A stretch of DNA of 11,894 nt from Deltaproteobacteria bacterium (GTDB lineage: Bacteria; Desulfobacterota; DSM-4660; Desulfatiglandales; HGW-15): NCBI GenBank assembly GCA_016926135.1, contig JAFGPH010000220.1, positions 1-11,894 on the forward strand, in the 5' to 3' direction. The notes beneath the pieces are model-generated. The model did no database searches. It was given only the letters and a program-made list of their open reading frames with translations, and was not told the DNA's origin. Below, one piece after another: positions 1 through 6,704 of this stretch (positions are counted from its first letter, which is position 1; every line of letters begins with the position of its first letter). The position numbers and the translations under genes were made by a program.

Positions 1-935
1 GAAAAGGTCTTCTCCATCAGCAGGCCGTCACCCTGCTCGAACCACCTCGGCAAGGCGCCGCAGATGAAATACCCTTTGCCGCGAAGTACTTGGACGGCCC
101 AGCCCACTGCTGGATCGGTCAGTTTCAGCCAGATCTGCACCAGATCAATGTTCCGGTCCCGGCACCGAGTTTCAAGGTCGGACAGGACGCCCTCAAAATC
201 GCCGCCCAAAGAGTAGAAGCCTACGCGCACCAGTGACGCAAACTCGAATGACTGCTCGGTCAGCACCGTTCGGATCCCTTTCTCGGCTGGCGTCTCCCCG
301 GCGATCCGAAATGTGCGGCGGTCGTCGAAGTCTTCATAGAGAGCACACAACAGGTCCTGGTAGCAAGGGGGCAGGAGGAGGGTGTGCGGGAAGGGACGGT
401 ATGTGCGAAAGGCCGCGATGGAGGCCACGCGACCGGCCGCACTCTGCTCCTTCGTGTAGGCTTCGGCGGCCATAAGGTCCACCTCGATGGCCATTTCCAC
501 GACCTTCTGATGGGCGGTGGTTTTCTGCATATAAGTGTGGTTGCAGACGCTTTCCCCCCAGATGACCACCATCCCGAACCGCACGTGCAGGTCTTCATTC
601 TCCATGATATAGGTGATGAGCCGGTTGTTGAGTCCTTGGCCGCGATACTCCGGTAGCACCAGTCCGGCCCCGATTTCGAAGAGCCCGGGGTTCGGGGCCG
701 AGCGAAAGCCGGAAACAGTCCCCACAATCCCATCCCGTGGCGATCGCGCCACAATCGGTGCCGTCTCGTGCGTCGCAACCGATTCATTCAACTGATCGGG
801 ATCGTAGTAGTACTTGACCGGATAACCCTCGCCGTAGACGCGACGGAACAGGTCACCCACACCCTTCGCATCGGCAGGTTGGAACACATCAATCGTCACT
901 TCCTGCTGCGTTTGCGCTCTCTGCTCTTTATCCAT
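1..935 (-). CDS. GNAT-family N-acetyltransferase, C-terminus beyond the window
   Basis: Reading from ATG at 935 down to base 1 gives 311 uninterrupted residues, with the stop outside the window. A GNAT fold is indicated by strand-rich sequence followed by the acetyl-CoA pyrophosphate-loop motif PEYRGQGLNNRL at residues 95-106, the Q/RxxGxG/A signature of motif A. The region after it (residues about 120-155) continues the fold, and a second alpha/beta portion (about 230-311, including SLGGDFEGVLSDLE near 242) suggests a two-part protein longer than a minimal 150-residue GNAT. The start is supported by GGGGAAGG just upstream. Family knowledge says such proteins transfer an acyl group from CoA to an amine; the substrate cannot be read here. 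It lies outside the repeat-bounded element, so it is host DNA. No promoter was identified. Confidence 0.85.
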   Translation of the reverse strand, partial: MDKEQRAQTQQEVTIDVFQPADAKGVGDLFRRVYGEGYPVKYYYDPDQLNESVATHETAPIVARSPRDGIVGTVSGFRSAPNPGLFEIGAGLVLPEYRGQGLNNRLITYIMENEDLHVRFGMVVIWGESVCNHTYMQKTTAHQKVVEMAIEVDLMAAEAYTKEQSAAGRVASIAAFRTYRPFPHTLLLPPCYQDLLCALYEDFDDRRTFRIAGETPAEKGIRTVLTEQSFEFASLVRVGFYSLGGDFEGVLSDLETRCRDRNIDLVQIWLKLTDPAVGWAVQVLRGKGYFICGALPRWFEQGDGLLMEKTF

Positions 936-994
936 GCCTTCCCCGATTTCTACCGCTCTTTGCCCGATTAGCGTCGCCCATTTTCCCCGAAAGC

Positions 995-1027
995 AAAAAG
1001 AGGGCGGCATCCATTGAGCCGCCCCCT
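995..1027 (-). terminator. Intrinsic terminator, probably of the displaced tRNA gene
   Basis: On the minus strand a 7-bp GC stem (GGGCGGC/GCCGCCC, 1018-1024 with 1002-1008, 9-nt loop) is followed by TCTTTTTGCTT. It sits 12-45 bases downstream, on the same strand, of the tRNA 3'-end copy at 1039-1056, where a tRNA terminator would be. The element now separates it from the predicted intact tRNA on the right. Confidence 0.75.
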
Positions 1028-1038
1028 CTGCCTTTATC

Positions 1039-1056
1039 GTGGTGCCGAAGACAGGA
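1039..1056. repeat. Left attachment-site core (18-bp direct repeat)
   Basis: The sequence gtggtgccgaagacagga is identical to 11877-11894. Its complement ends in CTTCGGCACCA, a tRNA acceptor 3' strand plus discriminator and CCA. The sequence continuing rightward (ttagttgggcggc) gives no proper T-loop, so this copy is the element-made duplicate, not a working tRNA. Confidence 0.9.
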
Positions 1057-1154
1057 TTAGTTGGGCGGCTTAATGATTACAGTAAGTTATTGATTTCTCT
1101 ATGCCTAAAAACTTGCAAAAAACTGAAAATAGGGGCAGAGTATACATGCATATT

Positions 1155-1172
1155 GCACCTATTTGCACCCTG
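1155..1172. promoter_or_regulatory. Left integrase arm-type site pair
   Basis: GCACCTATTTGCACCCTG contains two tandem TTGCACC-type boxes 10 bp apart. The same 18-mer with two changes occurs at 11820-11837, inside the opposite end and in the same orientation. Paired short repeats inside both att cores are the hallmark of arm sites bound by the N-terminal domain of tyrosine integrases. It starts 99 bp inside the core. Confidence 0.6.
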
Positions 1173-1207
1173 TTTTTGTCGTTTCCAGGGGATAGGGGGC
1201 ACACGAA

Positions 1208-1230
1208 AAGCCGGACACCTGGACCGGCTT
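1208..1230. repeat. Hairpin in the leader of the first gene
   Basis: AAGCCGG (1208-1214) and CCGGCTT (1224-1230) form a 7-bp inverted repeat with a 9-nt loop, 41 bases before the first ATG. No T-run follows, so it is not an obvious terminator. It may be a protein-binding or leader structure. I found no convincing promoter in 1057-1271. Confidence 0.35.
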
Positions 1231-1271
1231 CCCCTGGATTACAACCGGGCCGGTAACAAGGAGGCGAGGGT

Positions 1272-1628
1272 ATGTCAGAAGACACGAAAAGCAAGAAACG
1301 AAGAATATCAAACCGCCTTGGAAGGGCCAGCAAGTACGCACATAAAGCCTTTAAGGAATTGGTTCGGGCCAATAAGGAAAGTGTGGGGCTTCCCAACGAG
1401 GATCAAAAGGAGATCATGCAAAGGGTCACATACATTCATGCGATTACAAATGCGGCAACACCTGACCATCCTCTTGCAAGGGCACCTAAATGCCATGAGT
1501 GTGGCGGACCAATTTCCTATGAACGCTTCTGGCTTTCATCCTGCAGGGGGAGCAAGGATCCAGGCCATTTTTGCTCGGATAATTGTTCCAAGAGGTATCA
1601 CGACCGCAGCTCTAAGCACACTGAATAG
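1272..1628 (+). CDS. Small zinc-finger-like protein, function unknown
   Basis: The product is 118 residues. The N-terminal 35 residues are very basic (DTKSKKRRISNRLGRASK), consistent with nucleic-acid contact. The C-terminal third carries a Cys/His cluster: CHECGG near 74-79, a further Cys near 90 and HFCSDNCSKRYHDR near 99-112, that is CxxC and HxCxxxC spacing that could bind one or two zinc ions. The start is set by AAGGAGG at 1258-1264, 7 bases before ATG. It is the first gene inside the left end and is followed by an imperfect hairpin and then a strong terminator, so it can be transcribed on its own. I do not recognise the family; a regulator or helper-interacting factor is possible but not shown. 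Confidence 0.75.
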   Translation: MSEDTKSKKRRISNRLGRASKYAHKAFKELVRANKESVGLPNEDQKEIMQRVTYIHAITNAATPDHPLARAPKCHECGGPISYERFWLSSCRGSKDPGHFCSDNCSKRYHDRSSKHTE

Positions 1629-1655
1629 TCTGCCCGAATTAGGGCAAACTATTCA
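1622..1655. repeat. Imperfect inverted repeat overlapping a stop codon
   Basis: TGAATAGTCTGCCC (1622-1635) pairs with GGGCAAACTATTCA (1642-1655) with one C-A mismatch and a 6-nt loop. It covers the stop codon of the preceding gene. No T-tract follows directly, so it is either an operator-like palindrome or a pause/antiterminator hairpin upstream of the strong terminator at 1679. Confidence 0.5.
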
Positions 1656-1678
1656 CAGTAACAATTTTAATCTTCACA

Positions 1679-1714
1679 ATGGGGCCAGTTCGAAAAACTG
1701 GCCCCATTCTTTTT
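1679..1714 (+). terminator. Strong intrinsic terminator before the replication genes
   Basis: A perfect 12-bp stem, ATGGGGCCAGTT (1679-1690) with AACTGGCCCCAT (1696-1707), and a 5-nt loop are followed by TCTTTTT (1708-1714). The T-tract runs directly into the Shine-Dalgarno AGAGGAGG of the next gene, leaving no space for a promoter between them. Confidence 0.85.
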
Positions 1715-1730
1715 AGAGGAGGTTTTGGCC

Positions 1731-2063
1731 ATGGAAACGATGCTTCGGGGATTGTCTCGGAAACCGCCTACGATGATCCTCCCCCCAAAGTTACCATTAC
1801 TCAAGGAGGCTCTTCAGGCTCAGGGGAAAAGCTTTCGGGATGCCTGCGAGTATCTGCTTGAATTCAACATCCGGATGACCGAGCAAGATCTGAGCTACGC
1901 GGTTTGTGGCCGCGCATTGTTGTCTTGGAACGCACAGGTGCGACTCGCTGAGTTCGTGGGGAAGAGCTTCATAGACCTTGGCTTTGATCCTGACGGGTGG
2001 GGAGTTCCCGATAGGGAGACAATCGAAGGAAACAACCATGTCCAGGCTACCGCGCAAGGATGA
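1731..2063 (+). CDS. Small protein ahead of the helicase, possible HTH DNA-binding
   Basis: The product is 110 residues from ATG 1731, preceded by AGAGGAGG about 9 bases upstream; an in-frame TTG two codons earlier overlaps the spacing and is less likely. Residues about 50-85 (MTEQDLSYAV, then GRALLSWNAQVRLAEFVG) look like two helices separated by a turn, as in XRE-like helix-turn-helix domains, but the match is not strong enough to name a family. Its 3' end overlaps the helicase start by 26 bp, implying translational coupling, and it lies immediately behind the terminator at 1679-1714. A role in controlling or loading the helicase would fit the position but is only inference. Confidence 0.65.
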   Translation: METMLRGLSRKPPTMILPPKLPLLKEALQAQGKSFRDACEYLLEFNIRMTEQDLSYAVCGRALLSWNAQVRLAEFVGKSFIDLGFDPDGWGVPDRETIEGNNHVQATAQG

Positions 2064-3384
2064 ACCAAGCCACATAGAAGCAGAGATCACGCTTCTCTCC
2101 GGCCTCCTGAATCATCCCGAGATAATTTTGAAGGTGAATGAGCAGCTTCGCCCTGGTGATTTCTACCGACCCGGACACCAGGCAATAGCGCAGGCAATCT
2201 TCGATCTTGGTGACCAGGCCGACTTGGTGACCGTCCTTGGGCGATTGAACGAGCTTGGGAAGCTTGAGAAGGCCGGAGGGGAAACCTATTTGAGGGAGCT
2301 TTTCCTTCGTCATGAGATCGGGGCCGGATGGCGACATTGGGTGACGGAGATCCGGCGGGCCTCTGATCTCCGAAGGATCATCTATCTTTGTAAGGACACG
2401 GCGAGGGCCGCGCTTGACCTTCAGCCCGTGGAAGAAATTCTCTCCGGCCTGAAGGGAGGGATTCGGAGCCTAGAAGAATCGAGGCCCGTTGATGATCCAA
2501 GCAACCGAGAGCTTGCAAATGCAGTATTCTCGCGGATTGAGGCCGGGACTAATCATGCCTTGAACGGCCCGCGAACGGGCTTCGAGAACCTGGATGATCA
2601 TCTTCATTGCCTTGAAAAAGGTTCGTGCATCTATGTCGCAGCACGGCCTGGAATCGGCAAGACGGCCTTTGCTCTGAACCTCCTCGACAACATTGTGGCG
2701 TCGCACTATCCGGGCCGAGCGGTCTTCTTTTCTCTTGAAATGACGGGGGAGGCGGTCACTAGGCGGCGACTTGCTGCACGCTCGGAAATCTTTCTCTCTC
2801 GACTCAGAACCGGAAGGATTGAACAAGCGCAATGGCCGGACCTGTTGAAGGCCATGAATCAGCTTTCGGACTGCCCTTCCCTCATCCTTGATTCTCCAAG
2901 GTTCACAGATGTTGACCGGCTTTTCTCAAAGGCGGAGAGCCTTGCTATGAGCGGGCCTCTGTCCGTAATCATCATCGACCACGTTCAAAGAATGACGGCA
3001 TCCAAGAGGTCACAAAGCCGACACCATGAGCTTTCCTATGTGGCAGAGCGGTTGTGTTCTCTTGCCAAGACTCTAAGCATTCCCGTGGTTATCTGTTCAC
3101 AACTTGGCCGCAAGATGGAAGAGCGAAACAAAAAGCGGGCGCGGCCTGAACTCGGGGATCTCAAGGAGAGTGGAAGTTTAGAGGAATCGGCAGACGTTGT
3201 TCTTGGGCTTCATCGACAAAAGGTGGATTCGTCTCTCCTGGAGGTTGAGGCATTGAAGAACCGGGACGGCCCTTCGGGATGGAAGGCGTATCTGAGATTC
3301 AACTTGGCAACACAAGGGATGTCAGACACGGACGAGGTGGAGGAAGAAACGCAACCAGATCCACAACAGCGCATGGAGTGGTAG
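2038..3384 (+). CDS. Replicative DNA helicase, DnaB family
   Basis: The product is 448 residues, close to the usual 440-470 for DnaB. Residues 12-90 match the N-terminal DnaB domain (IEAEITLLSGLL, then DLVTVLGRLNELGKLEKAGG). The RecA-like motor has Walker A ARPGIGKT at 202-209, FSLEM with the catalytic Glu at 231-235, Walker B VIIIDHVQRM at 310-319, and motif H4 beginning SQLGRKMEER near 354 and continuing to the GLHR region near 390-393. It should form the hexameric ring that unwinds DNA at the element's fork. ATG 2038 is chosen over an upstream in-frame codon because of AAGGA just before it and the short overlap with the preceding gene. No DnaC-type loader is seen, so the next gene or a host factor probably loads it. 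Confidence 0.95.
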   Translation: MSRLPRKDEPSHIEAEITLLSGLLNHPEIILKVNEQLRPGDFYRPGHQAIAQAIFDLGDQADLVTVLGRLNELGKLEKAGGETYLRELFLRHEIGAGWRHWVTEIRRASDLRRIIYLCKDTARAALDLQPVEEILSGLKGGIRSLEESRPVDDPSNRELANAVFSRIEAGTNHALNGPRTGFENLDDHLHCLEKGSCIYVAARPGIGKTAFALNLLDNIVASHYPGRAVFFSLEMTGEAVTRRRLAARSEIFLSRLRTGRIEQAQWPDLLKAMNQLSDCPSLILDSPRFTDVDRLFSKAESLAMSGPLSVIIIDHVQRMTASKRSQSRHHELSYVAERLCSLAKTLSIPVVICSQLGRKMEERNKKRARPELGDLKESGSLEESADVVLGLHRQKVDSSLLEVEALKNRDGPSGWKAYLRFNLATQGMSDTDEVEEETQPDPQQRMEW

Positions 3385-3386
3385 AC

Positions 3387-4187
3387 GTGCGATATAGGAA
3401 ATTCGATCCGCGATTCTGGAAGGATGAGAAGGTTGTCAGATCCTCACCGGCTGAAAAGCTCATAACGATCTATTGCTTCACCGGCCAGTCAAACCGGATC
3501 GGCCTCTTCAACTTCTCCCCTGGTCAAGCGTCAGAGGACTTGGGAATTGAAACGTTCCCTGAAACCTTTCCCGAAGGTTTCGGTAAACCTTTCAGGAACG
3601 TTCTTGATATGTTCCATTGGAGCTTCGATGAAACGTTCCGCGTTCTGTACATTCCGACCTGGTGGAAATACAACAAACCGGAGAACCCAAACGTTCTGAA
3701 GTCGTGCCTTGAGGATCTTCACGAGATTCCCGAGACACCTTTATTGACGGCCTTCTCCGAGAACCTTGAGCACCTTCCTGAAACGTTACATGAAACCTTT
3801 CTTAAAGGTTTGGGTAAACCTTCCCCTAAACCTAGGCCGAATCAGGAACAGGAACAGGAGCAGGAGCAGGAGCAGGAAAAGATACATATTCCGTATTCCG
3901 AAATTCGCTCTTTGTGGGCAGAAATCCTCCCCGAGCTGCAACAGATCCACCCAAAGAATACGACGTGGTATGAGGCGTTCAAGGCGCGCTACCTGGAGGA
4001 TGAAAAGCGGCAGAACTTGAAATATTGGGAAGACCTGTTCCGGGTGCTGATTCGTCAAAGTCCCTTCCTCATGGGGCAGGTGGAACCGACCAAAGGGCAT
4101 CGACGCTTCAAACTTCGTATCGAATGGCTCTTGAAGCGAAGCAACTTTTACAAGGTCATCGAGGGTGACTACAAGGAGTCAGAATAG
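3387..4187 (+). CDS. Phage-type replication initiator protein with internal repeat region
   Basis: The product is 266 residues from GTG 3387, two bases after the helicase stop, with GGAGTGG as ribosome site; GTG 3378 is a weaker alternative. The N-terminal part (about 1-115; YRKFDPRFWKDEKV, SPAEKLITIYCFTG, then YIPTWWKYNKPENPNVLK) resembles the winged-helix domain of phage replication organiser proteins that bind origin DNA. A linker rich in Gly, Pro and Phe leads to six Gln-Glu repeats (residues 153-164) and then a helical C-terminal domain (about 170-266), a likely helicase or primase contact. This order, DNA-binding domain, repetitive linker, partner domain, is that of lambda O, whose gene contains the origin. 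DNA of residues about 55-150 carries iteron-like repeats, listed separately. Recognition of the family is by pattern memory. Confidence 0.75.
   Translation: MRYRKFDPRFWKDEKVVRSSPAEKLITIYCFTGQSNRIGLFNFSPGQASEDLGIETFPETFPEGFGKPFRNVLDMFHWSFDETFRVLYIPTWWKYNKPENPNVLKSCLEDLHEIPETPLLTAFSENLEHLPETLHETFLKGLGKPSPKPRPNQEQEQEQEQEQEKIHIPYSEIRSLWAEILPELQQIHPKNTTWYEAFKARYLEDEKRQNLKYWEDLFRVLIRQSPFLMGQVEPTKGHRRFKLRIEWLLKRSNFYKVIEGDYKESE
3549..3836. repeat. Iteron-like repeat field, candidate replication origin
   Basis: Two 45-bp blocks (3549-3593, 3780-3824) are 38/45 identical and each holds four 9-mers at exactly 12-bp spacing: GAAACGTT(C/A), GAAACCTTT, an inverted (G/A)AAGGTTT, and AAACCTT. Further AAACGTTC copies lie at 3631-3638 and 3689-3696, GAACGTTC at 3596-3603 and AAACCT at 3828-3833. 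The octamers occur in more than one reading frame and on both strands, which suggests selection on the DNA rather than the protein. A somewhat AT-rich stretch (3876-3905) follows. By analogy with lambda O this would be the origin bound by the protein it sits in. No binding data exist here. Confidence 0.6.
3843..3878 (+). repeat. Six tandem CAGGA(A/G) units encoding Gln-Glu
   Basis: Six 6-bp units CAGGAA/CAGGAG are in frame with the initiator gene and give (QE)6. They lie between the iteron-like field and the C-terminal domain, so they form a flexible charged linker. Length variation between related elements would be expected from slippage. Confidence 0.85.
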
Positions 4188-4206
4188 AAACGCGGGAGTC
4201 CGGGGG

Positions 4207-4554
4207 ATGAGTGCAGTAGAATTCATGGACGATAGGCCGGAGATGGACGCGGTTTCCGAAGGGGAAGCGAGGGGAAAGGGCCGCTCTTGCGCTTGTAAAC
4301 GGGATAGATCCGCCATGAACTCTGATTGCTTCCTGGATCTGACGGCCTTGTCCGGACGATCCTCGATCAGTGTCCGTTCTCTCCGGGACTTCATCGGAGA
4401 CCCCTTGAACCCTCTCCCCGCGTACCGGCCAGGTGGCAAGATCTTGGTTGACTGGCAGGAGTTTAAGGCATGGGTCAAGGGCTTTCCCTTCAGTGACAGC
4501 GGAGTGAAGGCCCGGATCGATGGAATCGTGAAGCGGATTAAAGAGGGTGTGTGA
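4207..4554 (+). CDS. Excisionase/AlpA-like helix-turn-helix protein
   Basis: The product is 115 residues from ATG 4207. The C-terminal 75 residues hold the domain: LTALSGRSSISVRSLRDFIG, then NPLPAYRPGGKILVDWQEFKAWV. This is the helix-turn-helix plus wing and trailing helix seen in Xis, AlpA and HTH_17-type proteins, which bend DNA at att sites or activate integrase genes. The start is uncertain. ATG 4207 has GGGAG about 8 bases upstream; ATG 4315 would give just the 79-residue domain but lacks a clear ribosome site. The first 36 residues are low complexity and may not be translated. It sits between the initiator and packaging genes, as AlpA-like regulators often do in satellites; excision or a replication/packaging switch are both possible. 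Confidence 0.65.
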   Translation: MSAVEFMDDRPEMDAVSEGEARGKGRSCACKRDRSAMNSDCFLDLTALSGRSSISVRSLRDFIGDPLNPLPAYRPGGKILVDWQEFKAWVKGFPFSDSGVKARIDGIVKRIKEGV

Positions 4555-4657
4555 GAAGGAAATGTTTGACACCACGTTCAAGGGTTTCAGTGCTTTGGAA
4601 GGGAAAAGTGTTCCAGGGTGCATATAGGGTGCAGGAATGACCCGGAGAAGGGCCGAA

Positions 4658-5155
4658 ATGGAGAGTCAGCTTCCCGTTTTTGGAGACCCGAGGTTTCAGC
4701 CCGGAGATGATCTCCGTCCAGCGGCCATGGTCGAATGGGTCTCGAAGCACGGAGGAGGACATCAAACGCATGGAGCACACTCGAAGCAGGTCCGGCGAAG
4801 GTACACGGACAGGAGGACGGCGGAAGGGAAACAGCTTGCGGCGGTCATTGAAGCCCTGGTTGATGACCTTGGGGGCCGGGAGGTGATCACCACGGGTCAG
4901 GTGATCCTTCTGGACCGGATCAGGGAGAAGCTGATTACGCTTCAACAGATCGGGAAGTTTGTGGATGACCAGGTGAGCCTGATCGACAAGGAGAGCGGCG
5001 AACTCCTGGCCGTTTTGAACCGGAACTATCTCGCCTATTCTGAATCCCTTCGACGAGATGTGGAGGCGCTTCACGGCCTGAACCGGCGGCGGATGAAGGA
5101 CAAGGCTCCTTCCCTGGCTGAGATCATCCAGGGTAAGGCGAAGGTCTCTCCGTGA
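4658..5155 (+). CDS. Unknown protein in terminase small subunit position
   Basis: The product is 165 residues. ATG 4658 is preferred because GGAGAAGG (4644-4651) lies 6 bases before it; an in-frame ATG at 4637 has its AGGA directly abutting and is poorly placed. The N-terminal 40 residues are Pro/Gly/His-rich. Residues about 40-150 are predicted mostly helical and charged (TDRRTAEGKQLAAVIEALVD, ITTGQVILLDRIREKLITLQ, then SESLRRDVEALHGLNRRRM), consistent with an oligomeric DNA-recognition or adaptor protein. It lies directly before the terminase large subunit, the usual place of the small subunit that recognises the packaging site. I see no definite small-terminase signature, so the role is inferred from position and helical content. 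Confidence 0.55.
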   Translation: MESQLPVFGDPRFQPGDDLRPAAMVEWVSKHGGGHQTHGAHSKQVRRRYTDRRTAEGKQLAAVIEALVDDLGGREVITTGQVILLDRIREKLITLQQIGKFVDDQVSLIDKESGELLAVLNRNYLAYSESLRRDVEALHGLNRRRMKDKAPSLAEIIQGKAKVSP

Positions 5156-5209
5156 AGATTCGGGAGGGGGGGGACCCCACCCCCAAACGTCGAGGAGGTA
5201 CGAATAGAC

Positions 5210-5293
5210 ATGACCCCTCACCCGCGATTTTGGAGTTTGGAATTTTTTTCTGTGAGGTTTCCTGAGAGTGAACATCATCGAAGCCATACATGA
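5210..5293 (+). CDS. Possible 27-residue leader peptide before the terminase
   Basis: An ATG at 5210 is preceded by the strongest ribosome site in this interval, GAGGAGG (5192-5198), though at a long 11-base spacing. The frame ends at 5293, inside the terminase gene, so its translation would carry ribosomes over the weak GTG start at 5268. The peptide (MTPHPRFWSLEFFSVRFPE and eight more residues) resembles nothing I know. It could be a coupling leader or chance. Confidence 0.25.
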   Translation: MTPHPRFWSLEFFSVRFPESEHHRSHT

Positions 5294-6704
5294 CGAGCGC
5301 CTATTTCGATCAGCCTTCAAGGATCTTTTCACCTGGTCCGCCTGGTTCGTTCTCTTGAAGGCCATGTTCGGCATTCCCTTTAACGACGATGCCGGGCGCG
5401 ATCTCTTCCGGGCTTGCACGGGCCGGGCCTCCATGCCGGAGAGACCCTTCCGTGAATTGTGGGCGGTCGTTGGCCGGCGGGGGGGGAAATCCTTCATGGC
5501 CGGCCTGGTCGCCGTCTACCTCGCCCTCTTCCACGACTACCGGGAACATCTCTCCCCAGGTGAGCGCGGTACCATTCAGATTGTGGCCTCAGACCGCGCA
5601 CAGGCCCAAACCATCCTTGGGTACTGCAAGGGCCTCCTGCATACGAACCGCACCTTTGAGGAGTGCGTCGAAACGGAACTCACCGAGTCAATCACCCTCA
5701 ACAACCGAATCGTGATCGAGGTCATGCCCGCGTCTTACCGCTCTATTCGTGGGCGCACGGTCGTTGCGGCTCTCTTTGACGAAATTGCTTTCTGGCGGTC
5801 TGAAGGTGTCTCACCCGATCGGGAAATTTTGGCTGCAGTAAGGCCGTCCATGGCGACCATCCCCGAGAGCAAGCTGATTGTGATTTCCTCCCCATACGCG
5901 CGAACCGGAGTGCTTTACGAGCACATGAGGGATTACTTCGGGAAAGATGACCCGGACATCCTGATATGGAGATCCGGCACGCGGGTCATGAACCCGACCA
6001 TCCCCGAGAGCTTCATTGACCGGGAGACAGCCAAAGACCCGAACGCAGCCCGGGCCGAGTGGGAGGCCGAGTTCAGGGAGGACATCGAAGAGTTTCTGAC
6101 CTTGGAGGCCCTGAACAAGTGCCTGGTGCTTCCGGGACCCCTTGCCTATGAACCGGGCCGCGTGTACTCCGCTTTCGTGGACCCCTCGGGCGGGAGATCC
6201 GATGCCTTCACGTTGGCCGTTGGATACAGGAGGCCGGACGACCTTCGGTTTGTGGTCTCGCTTCTCAAGGCGTGGGAGGCACCGTTCAGCCCGGAAGGTG
6301 TCGTTTCCGAAATCGCTGAGATCCTTCGGGGCTACCGCGTGACCAGGATCACCGGAGACCGCTACAGCGCGGAATGGGTCACAGGGGCTTTCTCGCGTCA
6401 CAGCTTGCTTTATGACCCATGCGAGAAGGCGAAAAGCGATCTCTACGTTGAGTTCGAGGCACACGTCAATGTTGGCCGCGTGGAGCTTCCGAAAGACGAG
6501 GCCATGAAGAACGAACTCATGACCTTGGAGCGGCGGCGGGGGAAATCGGGCCGCGACATCGTGGACCACCCGCCCAGGGCGCATGACGACCGGGCGAACG
6601 CGGTGGCGGGCCTGGTCTTCATCCTGAACCGGGCCTCCGGCTCGTTCTTCAGTGAGTGTTTGTTCACTTCTAACCTGGAAAGGGCGAAAGCGTATGGAGC
6701 GTGA
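5268..6704 (+). CDS. Phage terminase large subunit (packaging ATPase-nuclease)
   Basis: The product is 478 residues from GTG 5268; the frame is closed by TGA at 5253, so the start lies within a few codons. The ATPase has a Walker A-type loop GRRGGKS (69-75), Walker B VVAALFDE (165-172, Asp171/Glu172) and the coupling motif ISSP (206-209). The RNase H-like nuclease has its acidic metal ligands: Asp305 in AFVDPSGGRSD, Asp364 in ITGDR, and Asp440/441 in RAHDDRANA. All parts are present, so the protein should be an active headful- or site-cutting DNA packaging motor. The ribosome site is weak (GAGG about 10 bases upstream), possibly relying on coupling. No portal or capsid gene follows, which is the striking point: the motor would have to dock on a helper's portal. 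Confidence 0.9.
   Translation: MNIIEAIHDERLFRSAFKDLFTWSAWFVLLKAMFGIPFNDDAGRDLFRACTGRASMPERPFRELWAVVGRRGGKSFMAGLVAVYLALFHDYREHLSPGERGTIQIVASDRAQAQTILGYCKGLLHTNRTFEECVETELTESITLNNRIVIEVMPASYRSIRGRTVVAALFDEIAFWRSEGVSPDREILAAVRPSMATIPESKLIVISSPYARTGVLYEHMRDYFGKDDPDILIWRSGTRVMNPTIPESFIDRETAKDPNAARAEWEAEFREDIEEFLTLEALNKCLVLPGPLAYEPGRVYSAFVDPSGGRSDAFTLAVGYRRPDDLRFVVSLLKAWEAPFSPEGVVSEIAEILRGYRVTRITGDRYSAEWVTGAFSRHSLLYDPCEKAKSDLYVEFEAHVNVGRVELPKDEAMKNELMTLERRRGKSGRDIVDHPPRAHDDRANAVAGLVFILNRASGSFFSECLFTSNLERAKAYGA

Noticed and set aside
260..787. Minus-strand frame inside the acetyltransferase gene
   Set aside because: It is a different phase of the same strand as the GNAT gene, which has the clear motif and start.
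1039..1056. Left repeat as part of a working tRNA
   Set aside because: The bases next to it cannot form a T-loop or T-stem, so it is only the duplicated 3' end.
1039..1716. 225-codon plus frame running from the left att repeat through the zinc-finger gene
   Set aside because: It lacks a ribosome site, spans the core, arm sites and terminator, and is out of frame with the better-supported gene at 1272-1628.
3549..3878. Repeats as a CRISPR array
   Set aside because: Units are 8-9 bp at 12-bp period or 6-bp tandem codons in a coding frame, without spacers of CRISPR size and without cas genes nearby.
4562..4627. 21-codon frame between the HTH gene and the next gene
   Set aside because: AAGGA lies only one base from the ATG, too close for normal initiation, and the peptide shows no feature.
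4538..5497. Long minus-strand open frame of 319 codons
   Set aside because: It is antisense to the genes at 4658-5155 and 5268 onward, which have ribosome sites and recognisable content; its own translation is Pro/Arg/Ser-rich without motifs.
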